NCBI RefSeq assembly: GCF_013386585.1
Contig: NZ_JACARO010000002.1
Coordinates: 62,001-126,000, forward strand
DNA from: Pseudomonas sp. P7548
Lineage (GTDB): Bacteria; Pseudomonadota; Gammaproteobacteria; Pseudomonadales; Pseudomonadaceae
DNA: 64,000 bases
Direction of reading: 5' to 3'
The notes beneath the pieces are model-generated. The model saw nothing but the letters and a program-made list of their open reading frames with translations, was not told the DNA's origin and did no database searches. Both the position numbers and the translations under genes were made by a program. This document shows, in pieces, positions 17,657 through 27,890 of the stretch; position 1 is the stretch's first letter; the number at the start of each line of letters is the position of its first letter.

Positions 17657-17950
17657 AAGAGGGAATCCCCGGCCTGCCTGTACCAAGGTCCCCGAAACGG
17701 GCTGGGGCTATGGGCGCTGTGCCACATAAGCCCCGGGTGTAAAGAAGGGAGTTCCCGGCCTGCCTGTACCAGGGCTCCCAAAACGGGGTGAAGCCTTCAA
17801 GGCTTCGGTGTTAAAGAGGGAATCCCCGGCCTGCCTGTACCGAGGTTCCCCAAAGCGGTGTGGAGCGCGACGCGGTTCGCATCAAGCACCCCGGGTGTAA
17901 AGAGGGGATTCTCGGCCTGCCTGTACCAAGGTCCCCGAAACTGGGTTGTA
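17657..17950 (+). repeat. Four-unit tandem stem-loop array
   Basis: Four imperfect direct repeats have periods of about 83, 72 and 86 bases. A strongly kept core of about 43 bases alternates with variable linkers. The repeats form the body of the NrsZ-like RNA. Confidence 0.9.
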
Positions 17951-18016
17951 CAAGGGTTATTGCAGGGCGCGTGCCAGAGTGGCCGAGCTGTGCCAAAAAA
18001 ATTCTACAGAAAGCGC

Positions 18017-18048
18017 AAAGCCCCGGAATACGGGGCTTTGGTGTTTTT
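18017..18048 (+). terminator. Intrinsic terminator of the NrsZ-like RNA
   Basis: The hairpin AAAGCCCC-GGAATAC-GGGGCTTT is followed by GGTGTTTTT. On the opposite strand the T-run is farther off, so the plus-strand role is favoured, though it may also stop ntrC transcription. Confidence 0.82.
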
Positions 18049-18159
18049 GGATTTCAGGAATTTTTCCGCATCGCGGGACTTTCAGGGAGTGGATCCGTGC
18101 CCGATGCTAGTTCATGGTGCATTGAAGCGGTGCACGGTCATGGCGCCCTGTGCAGATCC

Positions 18160-18253
18160 AAATGTGGGAGCGGGCTTGCTCGCGAATGCGGTATATCAGG
18201 CACAGATGTTCTGTCTGAGCCACCGCATTCGCGAGCAAGCCCGCTCCCACATT
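18160..18253. repeat. REP doublet (GTGGGAGCGGGCTTGCTCGCGA family)
   Basis: Inverted arms AATGTGGGAGCGGGCTTGCT and its complement end at 18253. It lies downstream of the ntrC stop and after the RNA terminator. Confidence 0.92.
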
Positions 18254-18280
18254 AGATTTCCAGCAATTCAGAAATTGGGG

Positions 18281-19713
<1,433 letters not shown>

Positions 19714-19717
<4 letters not shown>

Positions 19718-20799
19718 GTCGATGGGGCTCCTTGTTCCAGAGGCAGAAAGATCGAGAAGGTGGTGTGGCCAGGATGGCTCTCACATTCGATCAGACCCTG
19801 GTGCTGGCTGATGATGTTCTGGGTAATGGCCAGGCCCAGCCCGGTGCCATCCGGGCGGCCGCTGACCATGGGAAAGAAGATGGTTTCCTGAAGTTCCGCA
19901 GGAATGCCCGGACCGTTGTCGATGATCTCGACCTTGGTCACCAGGCGATGGCGTACATGGCCAATGGTGAACTGGCGCAGGGCGCGGGTGCGCAGGCTGA
20001 TGCGGCCCAGGCGCAGCTCGTTCTGGCTGCTGATGGCCTGCATGGCGTTGCGCACGATGTTGAGCACCGCCTGGATCATCTGTTCGCGGTCGATCAAGAC
20101 ATCGGGAATGCTCGGGTCATAGTCGCGCACCAAGGTGATGCAGCCCTGGCTTTCGGCCTCCACCAACTGGCAGACGCGTTCGAGCACTTCGTGCACGTTG
20201 GTCATCGCCAGCGACGGCAACTTGTTGGAACCGAGCATGCGGTCCACCAGGTTACGCAGGCGGTCGGCTTCCTCGATGATGACGTTGGTGTAGTCCTTGA
20301 GATTCTCGTCGGGCAGCTCGCGGGCCAGCAATTGCGCCGCGCCACGGATGCCTCCCAGCGGGTTCTTGATTTCATGGGCCAGGCCGCGCACCAGCATCTT
20401 GCTGGTCTCCTGCTTGGACAACTGCGCTTCCTCCTTGGTGATGCGCAGCAGGCGGTCGCGGGGGTGCACTTCCAGCAGCAGCAGGGTGGCGCCGTTGCTC
20501 AGGATGGGGGTCACGGCGTAGTCGACGGTCAACGTCTGGCCGGTAAGGGCCGTGAGCATCGCCTCGCGCTTGGTGAACGGGTGTGCCTGCTCCACCGCCT
20601 GGCGCAGCGAGCTCAAGGCCTCGGCCGACTCGGTGAACAATTCGCTGATGAACTGCCCATGGCTGCGCTGGCCGCTGATGGCCAGGAGCATCTCCGCCGC
20701 CGGGTTCATGTACTCAAGACGCAGGTCGTCATTGAGCAGGATGGTCGCGGTGGTCAGGTTGTCGAGTAGCAAACGGTGCAGTGCATCGCTGATGGTCAT
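19714..20799 (-). CDS. ntrB: Nitrogen regulation sensor kinase/phosphatase NtrB
   Basis: This is a 361-residue cytosolic histidine kinase with an N-terminal PAS domain (about 10-115). The dimerisation/phospho-acceptor segment is RGLAHEIKNPLGGIRGAAQ (His about 140), and the ATPase domain carries DNGPGIP and the G-box GTGLGLAI. PII protein normally controls its kinase/phosphatase balance. The start MTISDALHRLL at 20799 agrees with family length and has AGGA nearby. A longer in-frame reading back to 21042 is spurious. It is coupled to ntrC by a 4-base overlap. Confidence 0.96.
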
Positions 20800-20880
20800 C
20801 AGGACCTCTTTTGGAGCAAGGCGCGGGCTTCGGGCACACGCTGATACAAGGAAAATGCAAAAACCAAACCAAGGCTCCGA

Positions 20881-20921
20881 AAAGAAGCGCGAAACCCCTG
20901 AAATGGGGGTTTTAGGCGCGA
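20881..20921 (-). terminator. Hairpin upstream of ntrB, probable terminator or attenuator
   Basis: On the minus strand GCGCC-TAAAACCCC-CATTTCA-GGGGTTT-CGCGC is followed by TTCTTTT. It lies between the chorismate mutase gene and ntrB, in the position where the glnA-ntrB spacer of enteric bacteria also carries a terminator, so it may insulate ntrBC from upstream readthrough. Confidence 0.6.
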
Positions 20922-21060
20922 AACTGTGGCGTTCTGCCAGCTTGCTCGTGAAGTTTCGAACCAAAATGGGCTGAGTCGATGGGAAGGGTGCAGCCTGTCG
21001 CACCAATATAGTGCGGTTTTGTGAAGGTTGTTCAGGAAGCACCTGAATGAGCGCAATTCA

Positions 21061-21153
21061 AATGTGGGAGCGGGCTTGCTCGCGAATACGGTACTTCAGT
21101 CGACATCTTCATTGACTGATGCGCCGCTTTCGCGAGCAAGCCCGCTCCCACAG
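21061..21153. repeat. REP doublet (GTGGGAGCGGGCTTGCTCGCGA family)
   Basis: Inverted arms AATGTGGGAGCGGGCTTGCT and AGCAAGCCCGCTCCCACA. With the hairpin at 20881-20921 it fills most of the 375-base gap between ntrB and the chorismate mutase gene. No gene is visible in that gap. Confidence 0.92.
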
Positions 21154-21174
21154 TTTTGATGGGGTTTGCAGGCT

Positions 21175-21711
21175 CTAGCCTTTGTGGATGCACAGCTCGG
21201 CGGTGGCGCGGATCATCGCCAGTTGTTGCATGGGCTCGTTCAGCGGTTCGTGGACGGCCTGCGCCAGCCACTGCGGGCACTGAGGGTCGGTGCGTTGCGG
21301 GGTGAAGTCCGCCAATTGCTGGAGCAGGCGTTTTTGCAGTTCGTCGAGGCGGGGGCGAATCTGCTTCACCAAGTCCGGGCGTGGATCGTCGGGCGCCTTG
21401 CCCTGGAACTGCCAGTCGGACAGCAGGGTGTACTGCACCAGTTTGTTGGCTTCGATCTGCGCCGAGAAAAACTGCTCGGCGGCAGCAGGGCTCAGTTTGT
21501 AGCTCGGTGCCTGGGTGGCAGCACTGGCGATCACCTCTTGTTCGCGCGTCTTGTCCTCCACGGGCTTGTGGCTGTCCCATTTGCTCAGGGCGACCTGTTC
21601 GGCGATCTGCAGGCGTTCGGCGATGCTGTTGAGCAGGGGGTCGAGCGTGGGTGGCGCAGCGTGGGCGCTGGCACTGGCAAATAGCAGGGCAAATAAGAGT
21701 CGACGTTTCAA
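21175..21711 (-). CDS. Secreted AroQ-gamma-type chorismate mutase
   Basis: This 178-residue protein has signal peptide MKRRLLFALLFASASAHA and an all-helical AroQ chorismate mutase domain. It would convert chorismate to prephenate, but in the periplasm. Expected active-site pattern residues are visible in AERLQIAEQVALSKW (Arg, Lys), EDKTREQEVIASA (Asp, Arg, Glu) and a late Gln in MQQLAMIR. Two cysteines (PQC...ELC) could form the disulfide known in this class. The start is a TTG at 21711 with GGAG 8 bases before it; upstream in-frame codons would bury the signal peptide. It is located between glnA and ntrB. Confidence 0.82.
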   Translation of the reverse strand: MKRRLLFALLFASASAHAAPPTLDPLLNSIAERLQIAEQVALSKWDSHKPVEDKTREQEVIASAATQAPSYKLSPAAAEQFFSAQIEANKLVQYTLLSDWQFQGKAPDDPRPDLVKQIRPRLDELQKRLLQQLADFTPQRTDPQCPQWLAQAVHEPLNEPMQQLAMIRATAELCIHKG

Positions 21712-21770
21712 CGGTGATCTCCTGATGGGAGGGCGCCAGCCCTCTTTTATAGTGTTCAAAAAGCCTGGGC

Positions 21771-21800
21771 AAAAAAAAGACCTCCCGAAGGAGGCCTTTC
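21771..21800 (-). terminator. Intrinsic terminator of glnA
   Basis: On the minus strand AAGGCCTCC-TTCG-GGAGGTC is followed by eight T residues, starting about 30 bases after the glnA stop. A strong stem, UUCG tetraloop and U-run make this confident. Confidence 0.92.
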
Positions 21801-21831
21801 TTGTCACGCTACGTCAAGTAGCGCTACTGGA

Positions 21832-23238
21832 TTAGCAGCTGTAGTACAGCTCGTATTCCAGTGGGTGTACGAAGGTGCGTACTTTGATTTCTTCTTCGCT
21901 TTTCAGCTCGATGTAGGCATCGATGAAGTCGTCGCTGAATACGCCGCCTTTGGTCAGGAACGCACGGCCCTTGTCCAGCTCTTCCAGGGCTTCTTTCAGG
22001 CTGCCGCACACTTGTGGGATCTCTTTGGCCTCTTCAGGCGGCAGGTCGTACAAGTTTTTGTCGGCGGCATCGCCAGGGTGGATCTTGTTCTGGATACCGT
22101 CCAGACCCGCCATTACCAGGGCAGCGAAGGCCAGGTATGGGTTGGCTGCTGGATCCGGGAAGCGGGCTTCGATACGGCGAGCGCGAGGGCTGGACACGTA
22201 AGGAATACGGATCGAGGCGGAGCGGTTACGCGCCGAGTAGGCCAGCATTACCGGTGCTTCGAAACCTGGGACCAGACGCTTGTAGGAGTTGGTCGACGGG
22301 TTGGTGAAGCCGTTCAGGGCCTTACCGTGCTTGATGATACCGCCGATGAAGTACAGGGCAGTGTCGGACAGGCCGGCATAACCTTCGCCAGCGAAGGTGT
22401 TTTTGCCTTCTTTAGCGATGGACAGGTGAACGTGCATACCCGAACCGTTATCGCCGTACAGAGGCTTAGGCATGAAGGTAGCGGTACGGCCGTAGGCATC
22501 AGCCACGTTGTGTACGCAGTACTTCAGGGTCTGAACTTCGTCAGCCTTGGCAACCAGGGTGTTGAACTTCACGCCGATTTCGTTCTGGCCGGCAGTCGCC
22601 ACTTCGTGGTGGTGAACTTCGATGACCAGGCCCATTTCTTCCATGGCGTTGCACATGGAGGTACGGATTTCGTGGTCGTGGTCGAACGGCGGAACTGGGA
22701 AGTAGCCACCTTTGATACCTGGACGGTGGCCTTTGTTGCCGCCTTCCACGTCCTGGTCGGACATCCACGAACCTTGTTCGGAGAAGATCTTGAACATGGA
22801 ACCGGAGATGTCGGACTTGAACTTGACCGAATCAAAGATGAAGAATTCTGGCTCTGGGCCTACGAATACAGTGTCGCCGATACCGGTCGACTTCAGGTAT
22901 TCCTCGGCACGCTTGGCGATCGCACGTGGGTCGCGGTCGTAGCCTTGCATGGTCGAAGGCTCGATCACGTCGCAGACGATGATCAGGGTTGGGTCTTCGG
23001 TGAACGGGTCGAGCACGGCAGTGCTGTCGTCCGGCATCAGGATCATGTCGGAAGCTTCGATGCCTTTCCAGCCAGCGATGGAGGAGCCGTCGAACATTTT
23101 GCCTTCTTCGAAGAAAGCATCATCCAGCGCGTCGCGAGCCGGCATGGTCACGTGGTGCTGAGTACCTTTGGTGTCCGTGAAGCGCAGATCAATCCATTTA
23201 ACGTCATGATCTTTGATGAGTTGAACCGACTTCGACAT
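21832..23238 (-). CDS. glnA: Glutamine synthetase, type I
   Basis: GlnA makes glutamine from glutamate, ammonia and ATP, the main ammonium-assimilation step. The 468 residues match GSI-beta. Landmarks are [15 protein letters not shown] (about 50), the metal/Glu site [11 protein letters not shown] (about 125-135), the ATP loop [16 protein letters not shown] (about 260-275), and the adenylylation tyrosine in NLYDLPPEE (about 398). It is preceded by a sigma-54 promoter with an upstream NtrC-like half-site, and followed by a strong terminator. The ntrBC genes lie downstream on the same strand. Confidence 0.98.
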   Translation of the reverse strand: MSKSVQLIKDHDVKWIDLRFTDTKGTQHHVTMPARDALDDAFFEEGKMFDGSSIAGWKGIEASDMILMPDDSTAVLDPFTEDPTLIIVCDVIEPSTMQGYDRDPRAIAKRAEEYLKSTGIGDTVFVGPEPEFFIFDSVKFKSDISGSMFKIFSEQGSWMSDQDVEGGNKGHRPGIKGGYFPVPPFDHDHEIRTSMCNAMEEMGLVIEVHHHEVATAGQNEIGVKFNTLVAKADEVQTLKYCVHNVADAYGRTATFMPKPLYGDNGSGMHVHLSIAKEGKNTFAGEGYAGLSDTALYFIGGIIKHGKALNGFTNPSTNSYKRLVPGFEAPVMLAYSARNRSASIRIPYVSSPRARRIEARFPDPAANPYLAFAALVMAGLDGIQNKIHPGDAADKNLYDLPPEEAKEIPQVCGSLKEALEELDKGRAFLTKGGVFSDDFIDAYIELKSEEEIKVRTFVHPLEYELYYSC

Positions 23239-23340
23239 GGTGTCCTCCGGGTGGCTTCGGGCTGGGTAGTGGAGTTAGCCCTTAGAATGTGGGTGATGCC
23301 GGCGCGGATACTCCGCCAAGGCAACCTGCCTCACAAGGGA

Positions 23341-23355
23341 GCAAATTGCATGCCA
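23341..23355 (-). promoter_or_regulatory. Sigma-54 promoter of glnA
   Basis: The minus strand reads TGGCATGCAATTTGCT with exact GG-N10-GC spacing and full TTGC. The predicted start is near 23329, giving a 91-base leader to glnA. This is the expected NtrC/RpoN promoter. Confidence 0.85.
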
Positions 23356-23460
23356 GTGCGCCAACATGGCCTTTTTGCCTCAAAATGGCCCCTATAACGG
23401 TGCAATCCGCTGAAACGGAAAAAATAACGCACTGCAATGTAGCGTTAATTCGTGAAAATG

Positions 23461-23476
23461 ACCTGTTTTGGTGCGC
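23461..23476 (-). promoter_or_regulatory. Candidate NtrC enhancer upstream of glnA
   Basis: The minus strand reads GCGCACCAAAACAGGT. This resembles the NtrC dyad GCACCAAAATGGTGC, with a perfect left half and a damaged right half. It lies about 130-145 bases upstream of the predicted glnA start, a normal enhancer distance. It also lies upstream of divergent thiI. Confidence 0.5.
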
Positions 23477-23523
23477 TCAACCTGTTGTGCATATTAACTG
23501 GTTAAACCTTGAGCGATTTCCGC

Positions 23524-23529
23524 TATAAT
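23524..23529 (+). promoter_or_regulatory. Candidate thiI promoter -10
   Basis: A perfect TATAAT lies 42 bases before the thiI start, with only a weak -35 (GTTAAA at 23501). The remainder of the 333-base glnA/thiI spacer holds the glnA control region. Confidence 0.55.
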
Positions 23530-23571
23530 CCGCGCCCCCCTTTTTCAGCAGGCCCGGCGCGCGCTGTTTCC

Positions 23572-25026
23572 ATGAAATTAATCGTTAAAGTCTTCCCCGA
23601 GATCACCATCAAGAGCCGACCGGTACGGACGCGTTTCATCCGTCAATTGGCCAAGAACATCCGTGCCGTGCTCCGAGACCTGGACCCGGCTGTGGTGGTG
23701 AACGGTGTGTGGGACAACCTCGAGCTGGAAACCCGCATTACCGACGCCAAAGCCTTGAAGGACATGACCGAGCGCCTGAGCTGCATGCCGGGCATCGCGC
23801 ATTTCCTGCAGGTGGATGAGTACGCGCTGGGCGACTTCGACGACATCACCGAGAAGTGCAAGCAGCACTACGGTGACTCGCTGACCGGCAAGATCTTTTC
23901 GGTGCGCTGCAAGCGCGCCGGCAAGCACCCGTTCAGCTCCATGGACGTCGAAAAATACGTCGGCAGCAAGCTGCGTCGCGAGTGCGGCGCGGCAGGAATC
24001 TCGCTGAAAACGCCGGAAATCGAAGTCCGTATCGAAATTCGCGACCAACGGTTGTTTGTGATCCACAGCCAGCACAACAGCATCGGCGGCTACCCGCTGG
24101 GCGCCCTGGAACAGACCCTGGTACTCATGTCCGGCGGTTTCGATTCCACGGTGGCGGCCTACCAGATCATGCGCCGTGGCCTGATGAGCCACTTCTGCTT
24201 CTTTAACCTGGGCGGGCGTGCACACGAATTGGGCGTGATGGAAGTTGCGCACTTTATCTGGAAGAAATACGGCAGCTCCCAACGCGTGCTATTTGTGAGC
24301 GTACCGTTCGAGGAAGTGCTGGGAGAAATTCTCGGTAAAGTCGATAACGGTCATATGGGCGTAGTATTGAAGCGTATGATGTTGCGCGCGGCGTCGAGCA
24401 TTGCCGACCGCCTGCACATCGATGCGCTGGTGACCGGTGAAGCGATCTCCCAGGTGTCCAGCCAGACGCTGCCCAACCTGTCGATCATCGATTGCGTCAC
24501 CGAGAAGCTGGTCTTGCGCCCGCTGATCGCCAGCCACAAGCAGGACATCATCGACTTGGCAGAAGAAATCGGCACCGCCGACTTTGCCAAGCACATGCCT
24601 GAGTACTGCGGGGTCATTTCGGTGAACCCCAAGACCCACGCCAAGCGTTACCGCGTGGAGCATGAAGAGAAAGAATTCGACATGGCGATCCTGGAGCGTG
24701 CGCTCGAGAACGCCAAGCTGGTCCCGATCGATCGCGTGATCGACGAGTTGGGCCAGGATGTGAAGATCGAAGAAGTCAGCGAAGCCCTGGCCGGCCAGAT
24801 CGTCATCGACATCCGTCACCCGGATGCCGCTGAAGATGAGCCACTGGAAATCGCTGGCATCGACGTGCAAACGCTGCCGTTCTACGCACTGAACGCGCGT
24901 TTCAAGGAACTGGATAACAGCCGTCAGTACCTGCTGTATTGCGACAAAGGCGTGATGAGTCGCCTGCATGCCCACCATTTGCTCAGTGAGGGGCATGCCA
25001 ATGTGCGCGTTTATCGACCGAGCTAA
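23572..25026 (+). CDS. thiI: tRNA 4-thiouridine sulfurtransferase ThiI
   Basis: ThiI thiolates U8 of tRNA and supplies sulfur for thiamine thiazole synthesis. This 484-residue protein has a ferredoxin-like/THUMP region (about 1-165), the PP-loop ATPase motif MSGGFDST (about 184-191) and the thiouridylation cysteine in [10 protein letters not shown] (about 344). A C-terminal rhodanese domain has the persulfide cysteine in [11 protein letters not shown] (about 462). So it is the full-length type with rhodanese. The ATG at 23572 fits the known N-terminus [11 protein letters not shown]; the in-frame upstream sequence carries the promoter. Confidence 0.96.
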   Translation: MKLIVKVFPEITIKSRPVRTRFIRQLAKNIRAVLRDLDPAVVVNGVWDNLELETRITDAKALKDMTERLSCMPGIAHFLQVDEYALGDFDDITEKCKQHYGDSLTGKIFSVRCKRAGKHPFSSMDVEKYVGSKLRRECGAAGISLKTPEIEVRIEIRDQRLFVIHSQHNSIGGYPLGALEQTLVLMSGGFDSTVAAYQIMRRGLMSHFCFFNLGGRAHELGVMEVAHFIWKKYGSSQRVLFVSVPFEEVLGEILGKVDNGHMGVVLKRMMLRAASSIADRLHIDALVTGEAISQVSSQTLPNLSIIDCVTEKLVLRPLIASHKQDIIDLAEEIGTADFAKHMPEYCGVISVNPKTHAKRYRVEHEEKEFDMAILERALENAKLVPIDRVIDELGQDVKIEEVSEALAGQIVIDIRHPDAAEDEPLEIAGIDVQTLPFYALNARFKELDNSRQYLLYCDKGVMSRLHAHHLLSEGHANVRVYRPS

Positions 25027-25165
25027 GAGCCCGGGGCTGTTTGCCTGTGGCCTGCGTCACCGGCCCCCCGACTCTGCCGTCAAGCTGTAACGGCAAGGCC
25101 TGACTCTACTGTTAATCGCTGCCACGACCTGTCAGCACACCGAATCCTCTGATCGAGATACACAA

Positions 25166-26986
25166 GTGATCGAAAATCTACGTAACATCGCCATCATTGC
25201 TCACGTTGACCATGGTAAAACCACCCTGGTAGACAAACTCCTGCGTCAATCCGGCACCCTGGAGCGCAACGAGCTCAACGACGAGCGCGTGATGGACTCC
25301 AACGACCAGGAAAAAGAGCGCGGTATTACCATCCTGGCAAAAAACACCGCTATCAACTGGAACGGCTACCACATCAACATCGTGGACACCCCGGGCCACG
25401 CCGACTTCGGCGGCGAAGTAGAACGCGTCATGTCGATGGTTGACTCCGTTCTGCTGCTGGTTGACGCTCAAGACGGCCCTATGCCGCAAACCCGTTTCGT
25501 GACCAAGAAGGCGTTCGAAGCCGGCCTGCGCCCGATCGTGTGCATCAACAAGGTTGACCGTCCAGGCGCGCGTCCGGACTGGGTTCTGGACCAGATCTTC
25601 GACCTGTTCGACAACCTGGGTGCCACCGAAGAACAGCTGGACTTCAAAGTCGTCTACGCCTCGGCCCTGAACGGCATTGCCGGTCTGGACCACACCGACA
25701 TGGCTGAAGACATGACCCCGCTGTACCAGTCGATCGTCGACAACGTACCAGCACCGGCTGTTGACCGTGACGGCGCGTTCCAGATGCAGATCTCCGCTCT
25801 GGACTACAACAGCTTCCTGGGTGTTATCGGCGTTGGCCGTATCGCTCGTGGTCGCGTCAAGCCGAACACCCCGGTTGTCGCTATCGGCGCTGACGGCAAG
25901 AAGCGCAACGGTCGTATCCTGAAGCTGATGGGTCACCACGGTCTGCACCGTGTAGACGTTGAAGAAGCAGCTGCTGGCGACATCGTGTGCATCAGCGGTA
26001 TGGACTCGCTGTTCATCTCCGACACCCTGTGCCACCCGGACACCGTCGAGGCCATGAAGCCTCTGACCGTTGACGAGCCAACCGTTTCCATGACCTTCCA
26101 GGTAAACGACTCGCCTTTCTGCGGTAAAGAAGGCAAGTTCGTGACCTCCCGTAACATCAAGGAGCGTCTGGACAAAGAGCTGCTGTACAACGTTGCTCTG
26201 CGCGTTGAAGAAGGCGACTCGGCTGACAAGTTCAAGGTTTCCGGCCGTGGTGAGCTGCACCTCTCGGTACTGATCGAAACCATGCGTCGCGAAGGCTTCG
26301 AAATGGGCGTTGGTCGTCCAGAAGTGATCATCCGTCAAGTTGATGGCGTGAAGCAGGAACCGTTCGAAAACGTCACTATCGACACCCCGGAAGAATCCCA
26401 GGGCAAGGTGATGGAAGAGATGGGTCTGCGTAAAGGCGACCTGACCAACATGGTGCCGGATGGCAAAGGCCGTGTACGTCTGGAATACAACATCCCTGCT
26501 CGTGGTCTGATCGGTTTCCGTAACCAGTTCCTGACCCTGACCAACGGTGCTGGCATCCTGACCTCGATCTTCGATCGCTACGACACCATGAAGTCCGGCG
26601 ACATGTCCGGCCGTCAGAACGGTGTTCTGGTATCGGTAGAAACCGGCAAGGCACTGACCTACTCCCTGGAAACCCTCCAGGCGCGTGGCAAGCTGTTCGT
26701 TGAACACGGTCAAGAGATCTACAACGGTCAGATCGTTGGTCTGAACAGCCGTGACAACGACATGGGCGTCAACCCAACCAAAGGCAAGAAGCTCGACAAC
26801 ATGCGTGCTTCGGGTAAAGACGAAACCATCGCTCTGGTTCCACCTGTTCGCTTCACCCTGGAACAGGCTCTGGAATTCATCCAGGACGACGAGCTGTGCG
26901 AAGTGACGCCTAAGTCGATCCGCCTGCGTAAGAAGATCCTGGACGAAGGCGAGCGTACCCGCGCTGCCAAGAAAGCCAAGAACTGA
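25166..26986 (+). CDS. typA: Ribosome-associated GTPase TypA/BipA
   Basis: This is a 606-residue translational GTPase that assists 50S assembly and stress adaptation. The G motifs are [10 protein letters not shown] (G1), the switch [11 protein letters not shown] (G3) and [10 protein letters not shown] (G4). EF-G-like domains II, III and V and the BipA C-terminal domain ([15 protein letters not shown], about 540) follow. It starts at a GTG (25166) giving [11 protein letters not shown], the standard N-terminus; no in-frame ATG fits. It is monocistronic, followed by a strong terminator. Confidence 0.97.
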   Translation: MIENLRNIAIIAHVDHGKTTLVDKLLRQSGTLERNELNDERVMDSNDQEKERGITILAKNTAINWNGYHINIVDTPGHADFGGEVERVMSMVDSVLLLVDAQDGPMPQTRFVTKKAFEAGLRPIVCINKVDRPGARPDWVLDQIFDLFDNLGATEEQLDFKVVYASALNGIAGLDHTDMAEDMTPLYQSIVDNVPAPAVDRDGAFQMQISALDYNSFLGVIGVGRIARGRVKPNTPVVAIGADGKKRNGRILKLMGHHGLHRVDVEEAAAGDIVCISGMDSLFISDTLCHPDTVEAMKPLTVDEPTVSMTFQVNDSPFCGKEGKFVTSRNIKERLDKELLYNVALRVEEGDSADKFKVSGRGELHLSVLIETMRREGFEMGVGRPEVIIRQVDGVKQEPFENVTIDTPEESQGKVMEEMGLRKGDLTNMVPDGKGRVRLEYNIPARGLIGFRNQFLTLTNGAGILTSIFDRYDTMKSGDMSGRQNGVLVSVETGKALTYSLETLQARGKLFVEHGQEIYNGQIVGLNSRDNDMGVNPTKGKKLDNMRASGKDETIALVPPVRFTLEQALEFIQDDELCEVTPKSIRLRKKILDEGERTRAAKKAKN

Positions 26987-27004
26987 GTTAACTCAGGCTG
27001 AATG

Positions 27005-27042
27005 AAAAACGCCCCCGGTCGAAAGGCCGGGGGCGTTTTTTT
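27005..27042 (+). terminator. Intrinsic terminator of typA
   Basis: AAAACGCCCCCGG-TCGAAAGG-CCGGGGGCG is followed by seven T residues, 19 bases after the typA stop. The A-run on the left makes it potentially bidirectional. Confidence 0.93.
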
Positions 27043-27072
27043 GTGCCTGGATTCTCTGCGCCGCGGGCTCTT

Positions 27073-27206
27073 GTAGTGAGCGCGCTTGCCCCGCGCTGGG
27101 TGGCGAAGCCGCCCTAAATCCAGACACCTCGGTGTTTCAGTCAGACCGAGGCGCATGGTCTTGGGGCGGCTTCGCCACCCAGCGCGGGGCAAGCCCGCTC
27201 ACTACA
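27073..27206. repeat. Long inverted repeat (GTAGTGAGCGGGCTTGCCCCGCG family)
   Basis: The arms of about 45 bases, GTAGTGAGC... and ...GCTCACTAC, each include GGGTGGCGAAGCCGCC or its complement. They surround an inner hairpin CACCTCGGTG and a variable centre. It lies between the convergent typA and ykgJ-like genes. Confidence 0.88.
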
Positions 27207-27220
27207 GGTTTGGCTTTGGA

Positions 27221-27655
27221 TCAGAATTTATCGAGTGTGCGCAAATTGGTCTCGCGCACCACTTCCTTCGGCTTGTACGCGCAATACCCCGGGCGTGGCC
27301 CGATTTTCGGGTGGTTGCGGCATGTGTCCGGGCGCTTGTCATAAATAGTGCAGAAGCGCGTCTTACGATCCAGATACAGGCAATCGTTGTTGCTCATGCG
27401 CTGCAGGGTAAAGATCTCGGACTTGGAATTGAAACGCTCGACGATGCCTTCCTTCTGCAAACGCTTGGCGATGTTCTTCGGTGGGTCACCACGCTCGAAC
27501 TCATCGACGATGCCAATGCGGATCAGGTCTTTGATCTTCACTTCCACCGGAAGCGTGCAGCAGCTGGACACGCAGCCCCCACACATGTGGGCGGAGTATT
27601 TCTGCCAAGTCTCGAGACGGTCGAGTTCCGCGGCGGCGATCAGTTGAGGCTTCAT
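27221..27655 (-). CDS. YkgJ-family cysteine-cluster protein
   Basis: This 144-residue protein has the YkgJ/UPF0153 cysteine pattern: CGGCVSSCC (about 25-33), DCLYLDRKTRFCTIYDKRPDTC (about 91-112) and a final PGYC. These eight or so cysteines probably bind an iron-sulfur cluster or zinc. The biochemical role is not established. It has no signal peptide. It is a single gene between repeats and divergent from glgP. Confidence 0.85.
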   Translation of the reverse strand: MKPQLIAAAELDRLETWQKYSAHMCGGCVSSCCTLPVEVKIKDLIRIGIVDEFERGDPPKNIAKRLQKEGIVERFNSKSEIFTLQRMSNNDCLYLDRKTRFCTIYDKRPDTCRNHPKIGPRPGYCAYKPKEVVRETNLRTLDKF

Positions 27656-27890
27656 CAGGGTTCCAAGGTGGGGCGTTATCCGGGCGCGCGATCATACCGG
27701 GATTGGTGGTTTTTTGAACAATATTTTGCGGATTTCCGCTGCAAGACGGCGTGAACGGTGATCGGGCACGAGCCCTGCATCTAAAACCCCAAAGGTAAAT
27801 GCGTTAAAAAAGTGCCGAACCAGAGCGTCTACCGTCTGTCAGACCGACTAGGCTCTAGCCACTCCTTCTATCTCGCCCGAGGTCGCACCG

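Larger units (their letters stand above)
17600..18048 (+). ncRNA. nrsZ: NrsZ-like nitrogen-regulated small RNA
   Basis: This is a predicted transcript from the sigma-54 promoter to the intrinsic terminator at 18017-18048. It contains four tandem stem-loop units beginning near 17658, 17741, 17813 and 17899. Each has the invariant loop CGGCCTGCCTGTACC inside a stem GGGRR/YYCCC. The stem bases covary: GGGAG with CTCCC in unit 2, GGGAA with TTCCC in unit 3, GGGGA with TCCCC in unit 4. Linkers also form hairpins, for example GAAGCCTTCAAGGCTTC. In P. aeruginosa the NrsZ RNA next to ntrC is induced by NtrBC/RpoN under nitrogen limitation, is processed, and consists of repeated stem-loops. The match here is by position, promoter type and architecture. 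The exact 5' end is inferred. Confidence 0.75.

Noticed and set aside
16762-17781. Longer, 339-residue form of TrmL
   Set aside because: The extra N-terminal 188 residues run through the divergent membrane-protein gene and the RNA repeats and resemble no methyltransferase extension. Start MFHVILF has a good GGAG.
17657-17950. CRISPR array
   Set aside because: There are only four units with unequal periods (83, 72, 86). Linkers are self-complementary rather than unique spacers, the stems covary, and no cas genes are present. A structured RNA explains it better.
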